This document shows positions 41,563 to 49,205 of a stretch of DNA of 64,000 bases, in pieces. Where the stretch lies: contig NZ_LT963352.1 of assembly GCF_900236475.1 (NCBI RefSeq), forward strand, positions 8,403,001-8,467,000, in the 5' to 3' direction. The notes below the pieces were generated by a model. That model saw only the letters and a program-made list of their open reading frames with translations, did no database searches and was not told where the DNA came from. Both the position numbers and the translations under genes were made by a program. Positions within the stretch are counted from its first letter, which is position 1. Each line of letters begins with the position of its first letter. Source of the DNA: Streptomyces chartreusis NRRL 3882 (GTDB lineage: Bacteria > Actinomycetota > Actinomycetes > Streptomycetales > Streptomycetaceae).

Positions 41563-42147
41563 TCACTCCTCGTCGTCGGCATCGTGGGCGTCGTCGGCGG
41601 CCCCGGTGTGCGGACCGTGGTCCGGCTCCGCGTCCGGACCCTGGGCGCGTACCCGCTGCACGTGTTCGAGGGAGTCGCGCAACTCCGTGAGCCAGTCGTC
41701 GGTGTGGCGCTGGACCAGGCGCACGCACCAGGCCAGCGCGTCACTGCGGCTGCGGGCGACGCCGCCGGCGATCAGGGTGTCGAGGACCTGGCGCTCCGGC
41801 TGGCGCAGCCGCGTCATGACGGGCGCGGCCACGTGCGTGAAGAGCGCCCGCTGCCCGCCGCACTCCACGCCCCAGGACACCTTCCGGCGGAACCGGTGCT
41901 CGGCCTCCCGGGCCACGGCCATCCGGTCCTCACGCGTGCGTTCCCGGAACTCCTGCACACGGCTCTCCAGGGCCGCTTCCCGCTCGGCGGCCGGGGCGTC
42001 CTCCGCCAGGCGGGGCTCGGGGATGCGGCCGATCACGGTGATCTCCTCGCGGTCGACCGTGATCTCGGTCAGCTCCTCGAAGAGGTCGTCGGGAAGGCGG
42101 CCGGCGAACCAGCCGCGCAGTTTCTCCCGCTGCTCATTAGTAATCAT
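41563..42147 (-). CDS. Unrecognised 194-residue hydrophilic protein
   Basis: I do not recognise the family. The protein is charged, without signal peptide or membrane segment. Residues 1-25 (MITNEQREKLRGWFAGRLPD) and 60-95 (REAALESRVQEFRERTREDR) are strongly helical. The segment LDTLIAGGVARSRSDALAWC near residues 128-147 resembles the RHH-like 'RSDAL' motif seen in some DNA-binding antitoxins. The last 25 residues are His/Asp-rich. Overlapping inverted repeats span its start codon, consistent with self-regulation. Codon bias is normal for the window. Confidence 0.7.
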   Translation of the reverse strand: MITNEQREKLRGWFAGRLPDDLFEELTEITVDREEITVIGRIPEPRLAEDAPAAEREAALESRVQEFRERTREDRMAVAREAEHRFRRKVSWGVECGGQRALFTHVAAPVMTRLRQPERQVLDTLIAGGVARSRSDALAWCVRLVQRHTDDWLTELRDSLEHVQRVRAQGPDAEPDHGPHTGAADDAHDADDEE

Positions 42148-42162
42148 GTAATGACGATTACT
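42135..42162. promoter_or_regulatory. Overlapping inverted repeats across the start of the 41563-42147 gene
   Basis: AGTAATC (42139-42145) pairs with GATTACT (42156-42162), and CATTA (42135-42139) with TAATG (42149-42153). This AT-rich block in 72% GC DNA covers the ATG at 42147, where a bound protein would block initiation. Confidence 0.45.
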
Positions 42163-42472
42163 CGGCCAGAGCATGAACACAAGGGGCAACGAAGCAGTCG
42201 GCCGAGAGCGGAATCGGAATGTTTCAGGCCTATTAACGAGCGTGCGGGAATCGGCCATCTGGCCGCTTCGTATCTCCGGGCGCCGTGCGGTTACGGGCTT
42301 CACGCAGCCGGATTCCGTAACTTCGCGCCACTGATTCAATACGCAATGTTACTGAAACCCGTGGGGTCGATGTGTGTTTCCGCGGCGGACTCGGCAGACT
42401 CGCGCTCGCCGCCCCGGGCACCGACCGGGCACGGGCCGGCACACCCTGTAATCGAGCGGAAGGATGCACACA
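42148..42472. other. Divergent AT-richer intergenic region
   Basis: 325 bases between the unknown minus-strand gene and the protease-inhibitor gene. It has several A/T-rich blocks (for example around 42325-42355), suitable for promoters in both directions, but no hexamer pair I would defend. No ORF with coding character. Confidence 0.4.
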
Positions 42473-42907
42473 ATGCGGAACACCGCGCGCTGGGCCATGA
42501 CCCTCGGCCTGACGGCCACCGCCGTCTGCGGACCCCTCACCGGGGCCGCGCTCGCCTCTCCGGGTCAGGCCCCCACCGCGCTCTACGCCCCGTCGGCCCT
42601 CGTCCTCACGGTGGGCCACGGTGAGAGCGCGGCCGCCGCGACTCCGGAACGCGCGGTCACCCTGACCTGTGCCCCGACAGCCTCCGGCACGCACCCGGTC
42701 GCCGGCTCCGCCTGCGCGGAACTGCGCGGCGTCGGCGGCGACATCCACGCCCTGACCGCGAGGGGCGGCGTGATGTGCACCAAGCAGTACGACCCGGTGG
42801 TCGTCACCGTCGACGGTGTCTGGCAGGGCCAGAGGGTCTCGTACGAGCGCACGTTCTCCAACGAGTGCGTGAAGAACGCCTACGGTTCCGGCGTCTTCGC
42901 GTTCTGA
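42473..42907 (+). CDS. Secreted subtilisin-inhibitor-family (SSI) protease inhibitor
   Basis: 144 residues. A Sec signal peptide ends at AALA near residue 28; the mature part matches Streptomyces subtilisin inhibitor (ALYAPSALVLTVGHG, and C-terminal YGSGVFAF). The four Cys of the two SSI disulfides are present. The reactive loop reads MCTKQYDPV, so P1 is Lys instead of the Met of classical SSI, which predicts trypsin-like targets. ATG 42473 is 9 bases after GGAAGGA; an ATG 9 bases upstream sits on that site. SSI proteins restrain secreted proteases during aerial growth. A strong terminator follows. Confidence 0.93.
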   Translation: MRNTARWAMTLGLTATAVCGPLTGAALASPGQAPTALYAPSALVLTVGHGESAAAATPERAVTLTCAPTASGTHPVAGSACAELRGVGGDIHALTARGGVMCTKQYDPVVVTVDGVWQGQRVSYERTFSNECVKNAYGSGVFAF

Positions 42908-42997
42908 GAGACCGGGATCGCGCTGTTCCCGTGAGGTGCAGCGGTTCGAGGCTGGGGAGCCGGGCCGCTGTCGCGGGGACCTGCGATCTCGTACAAG

Positions 42998-43034
42998 GGG
43001 GCCGGCGGGCGGAGTGGGGCCGCCCGCCGGCCCC
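42998..43034. terminator. Very strong bidirectional hairpin
   Basis: Perfect 15-bp stem, GGGGCCGGCGGGCGG (42998-43012) with CCGCCCGCCGGCCCC (43020-43034), and a 7-base loop, between the convergent inhibitor and CDGSH genes. Confidence 0.85.
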
Positions 43035-43062
43035 TGGGCTCACCGGCCACCGCGCACCGGGC

Positions 43063-43269
43063 TCAGGCCCGGTCGCGGTGGCTCGTGTCGCACCACGGAT
43101 AGCGGCGGCTGCGGCGGCAGGTGCACAGGGCCACGCGGAAGCGGTCCGAGGTGACGACGGAACCGTCCTCCAGCTCCACCTCCACCGGGCCTTCCATCAG
43201 CAGTGGACCCTTGCGCTGGACCGTGACGCGGCGCGGCGCCGCGGACCGGTCAGACGGGGAGTTCGGCAC
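43063..43269 (-). CDS. CDGSH-type iron-sulfur domain protein
   Basis: 68 residues. The C-terminal motif CTCRRSRRYPWCDTSH has the three Cys and one His ligands of a CDGSH 2Fe-2S cluster (CxCx2Sx3PxCDxxH). Such proteins handle redox-labile iron-sulfur clusters. GTG 43269 overlaps the end of the methyltransferase gene by 20 bases, so it is the last gene of a three-gene operon with the methyltransferase and the haem-oxygenase-like protein. Confidence 0.88.
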   Translation of the reverse strand: MPNSPSDRSAAPRRVTVQRKGPLLMEGPVEVELEDGSVVTSDRFRVALCTCRRSRRYPWCDTSHRDRA

Positions 43270-43906
43270 GGACGACCACCAGCTCTTCCTTGTCCTCGGC
43301 GGCGGGCAGCAGCCCCCGCTCCCGCAGCCAGCGTTCCCGGCCACGCAGCACCGGGCCGAACGGGATCCGTCGCCGGCGCGTCACCGCGGCCTTCAGGCCC
43401 GACGAGCGCAGACAGCGGACGGTCAGGTCCGGGCCGCTGAGCGCGGACTGCACCAGCAGCAGCACCCCGCCCGGACGCAGCAGGTCGGGCGCCTCCCGGC
43501 AGATCCGGTCCACGACCAGCCGTCCGTCGTCGCCCGCGTCCCAGGCGCGGGCCGCGCCATGCGGCGGCCGTCCGGAGCCGTCCGGCGCCGGCACGTACGG
43601 CGGGTTGGCCAGGATCAGGTCGAACGACTCGCCGCGCACCGGGTCGAAGAGATTCCCGTGCCGGATGCGGACCGGGAGCCCCGCCCGCACAGCGTTCAGT
43701 CGCGCGGCCCACACCGCCCTCCGCGACACGTCCACGGCGGTCACACGCAAGCCTCGGCGCGCGGCCTCCAGAGCCAGGGCACCGGTGCCCGTGCCGACGT
43801 CCAGGACCTCCGCGCCCTGCGGCAGCGGCTCGTCGGACAGGGCACCGGCCAGCAGCTCGGTGTCCTCCTGCGGGGCGTACACGCCCGGGGGTACCAGTGG
43901 GTTCAC
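43250..43906 (-). CDS. HemK2/Mtq2-type N5-glutamine methyltransferase-like protein
   Basis: 218 residues. SAM-binding motif EVLDVGTGTGALALEA near residues 33-48 and the catalytic NPPY motif (LILANPPYVP, about 96-105) place it with HemK/PrmC-type enzymes that methylate Gln or Asn side chains. It is shorter than PrmC and lacks the N-terminal helical domain, as in the HemK2 group. Its target is unknown. It starts 21 bases after the haem-oxygenase-like gene and overlaps the CDGSH gene. Confidence 0.88.
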   Translation of the reverse strand: MNPLVPPGVYAPQEDTELLAGALSDEPLPQGAEVLDVGTGTGALALEAARRGLRVTAVDVSRRAVWAARLNAVRAGLPVRIRHGNLFDPVRGESFDLILANPPYVPAPDGSGRPPHGAARAWDAGDDGRLVVDRICREAPDLLRPGGVLLLVQSALSGPDLTVRCLRSSGLKAAVTRRRRIPFGPVLRGRERWLRERGLLPAAEDKEELVVVRAELPV

Positions 43907-43927
43907 GGGGTTCGAGTACCCGGCTGT

Positions 43928-44941
43928 TCAGGAGATATGGGCGGCTTCAGGGGCAAGCGGTGCACGCAGTGACGAACGTGACGCACGCCAGTCGGCGAGC
44001 AGCCGGGCGCCGAAGCGGTCCTCGACGAATCCGGTGGCGTCGATCCCGAACGCGACATCCGGGGCGAGGTGCGGCTCCACCTCCAGCAGGCCGCCGATGA
44101 CCTCGTGGCGCACGACCTGCTCGTGGACCGCGTCGGCCTCGACGTGCTCGTCGTAGAAGTGCTCGGCCGCCCGCCCGGCGCCGGCCCGGCGCATCGCCTC
44201 GGCGAGCCGCCGCGAACCGGGCGACGAGGTGATCTCGACCGTCGCGAAGTGGCCGACCAGGGCGCCCCTGAGGGACCGGTGCAGGCCGAAGAGGGACATG
44301 AGGTTCACCGTGACCAGGGCCTCGGCGGACGCCGCGTCGAGATAGCGGCCGTACCTGGTGTCCAGGCCCAGATCCTTCATCAGGTCGGCGAACAGCCGGG
44401 CGTGCACGCGGTCGGCTCGGCCGCCGCCCCACTCGTCGAACTCCACCGCCGCCATCCCCGCCTTCGCCCGGCCCCACAGCCGCGGCAGCACCCAGGCGTG
44501 CGGGTCCGCTTCCTTCAGGTGGTAGAGGGAGCGCTGGGCCGCGTACTCGCGCAGGTGCCACAGCTCGCCTTCGTCGCGCAGGAAGTGGCTGACGCCCGAG
44601 CCGTCGACGGGCTCGACCAGGAGGTCCGCCAGCGCCTCGTCCACGCCGTCGTGGACCCGGGCGTCGGAGCGCAGGGCGGACAGGAAGCGGTGCTCCAGGG
44701 CAGCCCGGGTGCGCAGCAGGTCGGGGTCCCACTCGCGGTCGGGGGACACCCCCGCGAACCCGCGGTAGTGCAGCTCGTAGCACAGGTACAGGGCAAGCTG
44801 GAGGTCCTCGCCGTACACCGCGGCACGGGCGACGTCCTCCAGCCGGGGCAGCCGGCCCGCGCCCCGCAGGTAGGCCTCGACGCCCCTGCTCAGCGGGCCG
44901 CGCGGGGTGGGCAGTCCTGGTTCTCCACGGTCGTGCTCCAT
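43928..44941 (-). CDS. Haem-oxygenase-like iron-containing redox enzyme
   Basis: 337 residues, all-helical, of the iron-containing redox enzyme (HO-like diiron) family. Candidate metal ligands are spread as Glu/His over YELHYRGFAG, AAVEFDEWGGG and HFYDEHVEADAVHEQVV. HO-like diiron proteins oxidise diverse small molecules, and some members act in natural-product chemistry. The downstream methyltransferase and CDGSH genes suggest an iron-centred operon. The reaction is not predictable. Confidence 0.82.
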   Translation of the reverse strand: MEHDRGEPGLPTPRGPLSRGVEAYLRGAGRLPRLEDVARAAVYGEDLQLALYLCYELHYRGFAGVSPDREWDPDLLRTRAALEHRFLSALRSDARVHDGVDEALADLLVEPVDGSGVSHFLRDEGELWHLREYAAQRSLYHLKEADPHAWVLPRLWGRAKAGMAAVEFDEWGGGRADRVHARLFADLMKDLGLDTRYGRYLDAASAEALVTVNLMSLFGLHRSLRGALVGHFATVEITSSPGSRRLAEAMRRAGAGRAAEHFYDEHVEADAVHEQVVRHEVIGGLLEVEPHLAPDVAFGIDATGFVEDRFGARLLADWRASRSSLRAPLAPEAAHIS

Positions 44942-45021
44942 GCGCGCCGGGTACCCGGCCGGCGACCGGAGTCACCTACCCGCGTAGCACCCGCGCGGAA
45001 AGGGACTCCGGCACGTCGTGA

Positions 45022-45045
45022 AGGGGCCGGACCGACCCGGCCCCT
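45022..45045. terminator. Hairpin terminator
   Basis: 9-bp stem AGGGGCCGG (45022-45030) with CCGGCCCCT (45037-45045) and a 6-base loop. It lies directly after the stop of the 62-residue minus-strand gene. Confidence 0.6.
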
Positions 45046-45049
45046 CCTC

Positions 45050-45238
45050 TCAGTCCCCCTGGGACTCCTCCTGGGCGCGCGTGTTCGGGGTGATGGCCTC
45101 TGCGGCCTCGCCCCGGTGGCGTCGCTGCTCGGCGGAGTCCTGCGTGCGGTTCTCGGCCTCCTCGATCTCGCGCAGGACCTCCTCCAGCGCCGTCTCGGGC
45201 TTCTTGTCGGAGCCGTCGTGGTTGTCGTCCTGGGACAC
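45050..45238 (-). CDS. Small acidic hypothetical protein
   Basis: 62 residues starting VSQDDNHDGSDKK. It is rich in Glu, Asp, Gln and Arg with no hydrophobic core, so it is probably disordered, with one amphipathic helix (ALEEVLREIEEAEN). No family recognised. GTG 45238 follows a good GAAGGAG site, and a terminator follows the stop, which argues for a real gene. It lies 48 bases downstream of the Ppx/GppA gene and may share its transcript. Confidence 0.65.
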   Translation of the reverse strand: MSQDDNHDGSDKKPETALEEVLREIEEAENRTQDSAEQRRHRGEAAEAITPNTRAQEESQGD

Positions 45239-45286
45239 GGGGGTCTCCTTCCTGCGTTCGGTGCGTTCGTTCTCGTCTGCGGGGCT

Positions 45287-46294
45287 TCAGCTGGAGGCGG
45301 TGGCGATGCGCAGCGGCACCGGGTCGGGAGGGGCCGCCTCCTCGGTGCGGCGGGTGACCTCCGCCCACCACGCCGGTCCGTCCTCGATGTGCCGCAGCAG
45401 CACGCCCTCGCGGATCGCCCAGGGGCAGACCGTGACGGACCTGAGGCCGGTCAGTTTCATCGCGGTGTGCCCGACCACCGCCCCGGCCAGGCTCTGCGCG
45501 GCCCGCGGCGCGGAGATGCCGGGCAGCTCGGCGCGTTCGGCGGCGGGCAGGGCGGCCAGCCGCGGGATCGCCTCCCGCAGCGCCGCGCGGTGCAACTGCC
45601 GGTCCACGAACGGGCCGTGGCGTCCGGGCGCCGTACCGCACAGCCGTCCCAGCTGCTGGAACGTACGGGAGGTGGCGACCGCGGTGCGCGGGCCCTCCCA
45701 GCGGATCCGCGCCGCGACGTCCCTCAACTGGTGGCGGACCTTGCGGCGCAGCGCCCGCACCCGCTCCGGCGACGGCGGGTCCTCGTCCTGGAAGAACTCG
45801 TGGGTGAGCCGCCCCGCGCCCAGCGGCAGCGACGCCACGAAGTCGGGCAACCGGCCGCGCCCGAAGGCGACTTCGAGCGAGCCGCCGCCGATGTCGAGCA
45901 GGGCGAGCGGACCCGACCGCCAGCCCATCCAGCGCCGGGCCCCGAGAAACGTCAGTTCCGCCTCGACCTCGCCCGGCAGGGTGCACAGGTCCACGCCGGT
46001 GCGGGACCGGACGGCGTGGAGCACCTCGTGCCGGTTCGACGCGCCGCGCACCACGGCGGTCGCGAACGCCAGCGGACCGGCCGCCCCCCACCGGGTGGCG
46101 GTCCGGCTCGCCTCGGCGACCGCGTGCACCAGTTGTTCCACGGCCGGCTCCGGGATGGGTCCCCCCGGTGTGACCTGCTCGGACAGCCTGAGCCGCCACT
46201 TGGCGGTGTGCACCGGAAGCGGTACGCCACCGTCCGCGTCCGCGACCACCAGTCTGACCGTGTTCGATCCCACGTCCACCACGCTGATTCGCAT
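45287..46294 (-). CDS. Ppx/GppA-family exopolyphosphatase/pppGpp phosphatase
   Basis: 335 residues. The actin-like ATPase fold is evident from RISVVDVGSNTVRLVVAD (phosphate 1 motif, residues 2-19) and ALLDIGGGSLEVAFG (phosphate 2 motif). The family hydrolyses polyphosphate or pppGpp. The C-terminal HD-like domain of the long form is absent, as usual in actinobacteria. ATG 46294 begins exactly at the conserved MRISVVDVGSNT. Confidence 0.9.
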   Translation of the reverse strand: MRISVVDVGSNTVRLVVADADGGVPLPVHTAKWRLRLSEQVTPGGPIPEPAVEQLVHAVAEASRTATRWGAAGPLAFATAVVRGASNRHEVLHAVRSRTGVDLCTLPGEVEAELTFLGARRWMGWRSGPLALLDIGGGSLEVAFGRGRLPDFVASLPLGAGRLTHEFFQDEDPPSPERVRALRRKVRHQLRDVAARIRWEGPRTAVATSRTFQQLGRLCGTAPGRHGPFVDRQLHRAALREAIPRLAALPAAERAELPGISAPRAAQSLAGAVVGHTAMKLTGLRSVTVCPWAIREGVLLRHIEDGPAWWAEVTRRTEEAAPPDPVPLRIATASS

Positions 46295-46381
46295 GGGCCG
46301 TGGGTACCCACTTCTGGGTGAGCCCAACGGTCAGGGCCCCGGAGTACGGCGAAGACACGCCACCGGGCGGGCCGGGGATCG

Positions 46382-49204
46382 TCACGTCATCTGGCGCCGT
46401 ACCAGCTCGTGCAGCCGGCCGCTCGTGTCGGCGAGCAGCTGGGCGGGCGGGCCCTGCTGGACGACCTTGCCGTCCTCCATCACCACGACCCGGTCGGCGT
46501 CCATCACGGTCGACAGCCGGTGGGCGATGACGATCCGGGTGGCGTTGAGGGCCTTGGTGCTCTCGATGACCGTGCGCTGGGTCTCGTTGTCGAGGGCGCT
46601 GGTCGCCTCGTCGAAGAAGAGGATGCGCGGTCGGCGGATCAGCGCCTGGGCGATCATCAGCCGTTGGCGCTGGCCGCCGGAGACGGCGCCGCTGCCCGAG
46701 ACGATGGTGTGCAGGCCCATCGGCATCCGCTTGATGTCCTCGGCGAGACCGGCCATCTCGGCCGCCGCCATCGCCTCCTCCGGCGTGTACGGCTCGGTAC
46801 CGCAGATGACGTCCAGGATCGAGCCGGTGAACGGCTGCGCGTGCTGGAGCACCACACCGCACTGGCGGCGCACCGCCGACTGGTCGAGCGCGGCCAGGTC
46901 CTGACCGTCGTAGAGGACGCTGCCCGACACCGGGCGGTCGAAGCCGATCAGCAGGCGCAGCAGCGTCGACTTGCCGCAGCCGCTGGGGCCGACGACCGCG
47001 ACGAACTCGCCCGGCCGTACCTCGAACGACACGTCGTCCAGCACCAGCGGACCGTCGTCCGAGTAGCGGAAGGACAGCCGCCGCGCCTCGAGCGCCCCGG
47101 ACAGCGGGCCCGGCCGCGTGCTCGCCGTGCGCACCTCGGGTGTCGCGTCCAGCACCGGCTTGATCTCCTCGAACAGCGGCAGCGCGGCCACGGCGGAGAC
47201 GAACGAGCTCGTCAGCTGGGTCACCGAGGTCAGCACCATCGTCACCGAGGTGTTGAAGGTGAGGAACGCGGCCGCCGACATCGAGCCCCGGGCCGGACCC
47301 GCCAGCAGCATGAACATCAGCAGCGTGCACAGCGGCAGATACACCGCGCCCAGCACCGACGTGAGGTTCTTGATGCGGCCGACCTTCTGCTGGAGCTCAC
47401 GGCTGCGCGCGAACTGGGACGCCCACGCGGCGTACGCGTAGTTCTCGGCGGCGGCCACCCGCAGCTTGGGCAGGCCGCGCAGCGTCTGGAAGGCCTGGTT
47501 GTTCAGCTTGTTGGAGAGCACGACCAGCCGCCGCTGCCACCGCACCTGCCACAGCCCGAGCCCCAGGAACACGGCCGCGATGACGACGAGCATGCCGATC
47601 GCCGCCATCGCCATCGGCACGCTGAACCACAGCAGCAGCCCCAGGTTCATCGCCCCGACCGTCACCGACTGGGCGACCGTCGGCCCGACTCCCGCCAGCA
47701 GCCTGCGGATCGAGCTGATGCCCATGGCCGCGCTGGCCAGTTCGCCGGTGGAGCGCTCGGTGAAGAACCTCGTGGGCAGCCTGAGCAGCCGGTCCCACAC
47801 GGCCGGCTGGAGCGTGGCCTCGACCCGGCCTTCCAGCCGCAGGATGGTCAGGTTCTGCAACAGCATGAAGGCCGCCGACACCACGCTGGTGAGCATCACC
47901 GCCAGACACACCTGCACGATGAGGTCCGTCTGCGCCTTCGGCACGAACTCACCGAGCACCTTGCCGGTCGCGATGGGCACCAGTGCGCCGATCGCCACCG
48001 TGACCAGTCCGCTGAGCAGCAGTCCCGTCAGGTCGCCCCGGGTGCCCCGCATACAGAACCGCAGCAGCCTCAGGGGGCTCAGTCCCCGCTCGGGCAGCGG
48101 GCGGTAGAACATCACCGCGCGCGGCTCGAACTCGTCGGCGTTGGCCTTCTCGACCGGCGTCTCACGGCCGGTGGACGGATGGACCGCCACATATCCGCCA
48201 CGCCGCCACAGCAGCGCCACCGGCGCACCGGACAGCGCCCGGTGACCGACCAGCGGCCCGACGTTGTCCCGCCACCAGCGGCCGTCCAGGCGCACGGCCC
48301 GGGTACGGACGCGGGAGGCCAGGGCCACCTGCTCGACCGGGTCGAGGCGGTCACCGCCCGTGCCCTTCTGGGTGGGCTCGGTGAGGCTGATCCCGGCCGC
48401 CTGCGCGACGAGCTTGCACGCCGCGTACGTGGCGTCGGCGTCGGCCGCGGTGGTCCGCTTGGACGACCGCTTGCCGATGGAGGCGAGCAGCGTCCGGTCG
48501 GCCTGGGCGCGCACCGCCTCACCGGCCTTGATGCCCTCGGCCGTGCGCGACTCGTGGGTGCGCTCCAGCTGTTCGATCCAGCGGTCCAGCGTGGTCAGCA
48601 GCCGGTACTGCTGGTCGACCATGGACTGCCACAGCGCCGGGTCCATCAGCAGGTCGGCCGCGGCCTCCGCGCCGTACAGCGAGCCGTACTGGACGCTGCC
48701 CGGCGGCACCTGCATCCAGAACACGTCGTCGTCCGTGGGGACGGCGGCCCGCTCGTTCGCCATCGGCGCCTGGAAGAGGATGGACTGGCTGCGGCCGACC
48801 CCCAGGGCGAGGGCGTATTCCAGCGGGCTCGTCGTCGGCGGCACGTACTGCGGGTTGCCGTACTCGTCGTACGACCAGGTCGCGGTGTTGGCGGGCTGGT
48901 ACAGCTCGCGCAGGCCGATGCGGTGCACCACGCAGTCCCGCAGCGGGCGGGCCACCAGGGTGTGCTGCGGGCCCGGGACCGGGCCGAGCACCAGTGAGCC
49001 CGCCTCCAGCCGGCCGAGGTGGTGCCAGTGGCCCTGCTGGCCGGCGTCCACCGCGAACAGGTCGACGGCACCCGCCGCGACCAGCCACAGCACCTGCGGA
49101 CCCTCCAGATCGAGGCGGTTGAACCCGGCGCAGTCGATGCGCGAGCCCATCTGCCCGAAGGCGTTGAGGACGAGGTCGCCCTCGTGTCCCTGAACGGCCG
49201 TCAT
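46382..49204 (-). CDS. NHLM-type bacteriocin export ABC transporter, permease/ATPase subunit
   Basis: 940 residues. A long N-terminal domain (about 1-370), cyclic-nucleotide-binding-like at its start, precedes an ABC membrane domain (about 385-680). The nucleotide-binding domain (about 700-940) has Walker A GPSGCGKST, signature VSGGQRQRL and Walker B ILFFDEATSALD. No C39 peptidase is present, as expected for the second ABC protein of NHLM (nitrile-hydratase-leader) microcin systems. It starts 1 base after the peptidase-ABC gene and is the last gene of the operon. Probable partner in exporting the peptide encoded at 52566. Confidence 0.92.
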   Translation of the reverse strand: MTAVQGHEGDLVLNAFGQMGSRIDCAGFNRLDLEGPQVLWLVAAGAVDLFAVDAGQQGHWHHLGRLEAGSLVLGPVPGPQHTLVARPLRDCVVHRIGLRELYQPANTATWSYDEYGNPQYVPPTTSPLEYALALGVGRSQSILFQAPMANERAAVPTDDDVFWMQVPPGSVQYGSLYGAEAAADLLMDPALWQSMVDQQYRLLTTLDRWIEQLERTHESRTAEGIKAGEAVRAQADRTLLASIGKRSSKRTTAADADATYAACKLVAQAAGISLTEPTQKGTGGDRLDPVEQVALASRVRTRAVRLDGRWWRDNVGPLVGHRALSGAPVALLWRRGGYVAVHPSTGRETPVEKANADEFEPRAVMFYRPLPERGLSPLRLLRFCMRGTRGDLTGLLLSGLVTVAIGALVPIATGKVLGEFVPKAQTDLIVQVCLAVMLTSVVSAAFMLLQNLTILRLEGRVEATLQPAVWDRLLRLPTRFFTERSTGELASAAMGISSIRRLLAGVGPTVAQSVTVGAMNLGLLLWFSVPMAMAAIGMLVVIAAVFLGLGLWQVRWQRRLVVLSNKLNNQAFQTLRGLPKLRVAAAENYAYAAWASQFARSRELQQKVGRIKNLTSVLGAVYLPLCTLLMFMLLAGPARGSMSAAAFLTFNTSVTMVLTSVTQLTSSFVSAVAALPLFEEIKPVLDATPEVRTASTRPGPLSGALEARRLSFRYSDDGPLVLDDVSFEVRPGEFVAVVGPSGCGKSTLLRLLIGFDRPVSGSVLYDGQDLAALDQSAVRRQCGVVLQHAQPFTGSILDVICGTEPYTPEEAMAAAEMAGLAEDIKRMPMGLHTIVSGSGAVSGGQRQRLMIAQALIRRPRILFFDEATSALDNETQRTVIESTKALNATRIVIAHRLSTVMDADRVVVMEDGKVVQQGPPAQLLADTSGRLHELVRRQMT

Positions 49205-49205
49205 C

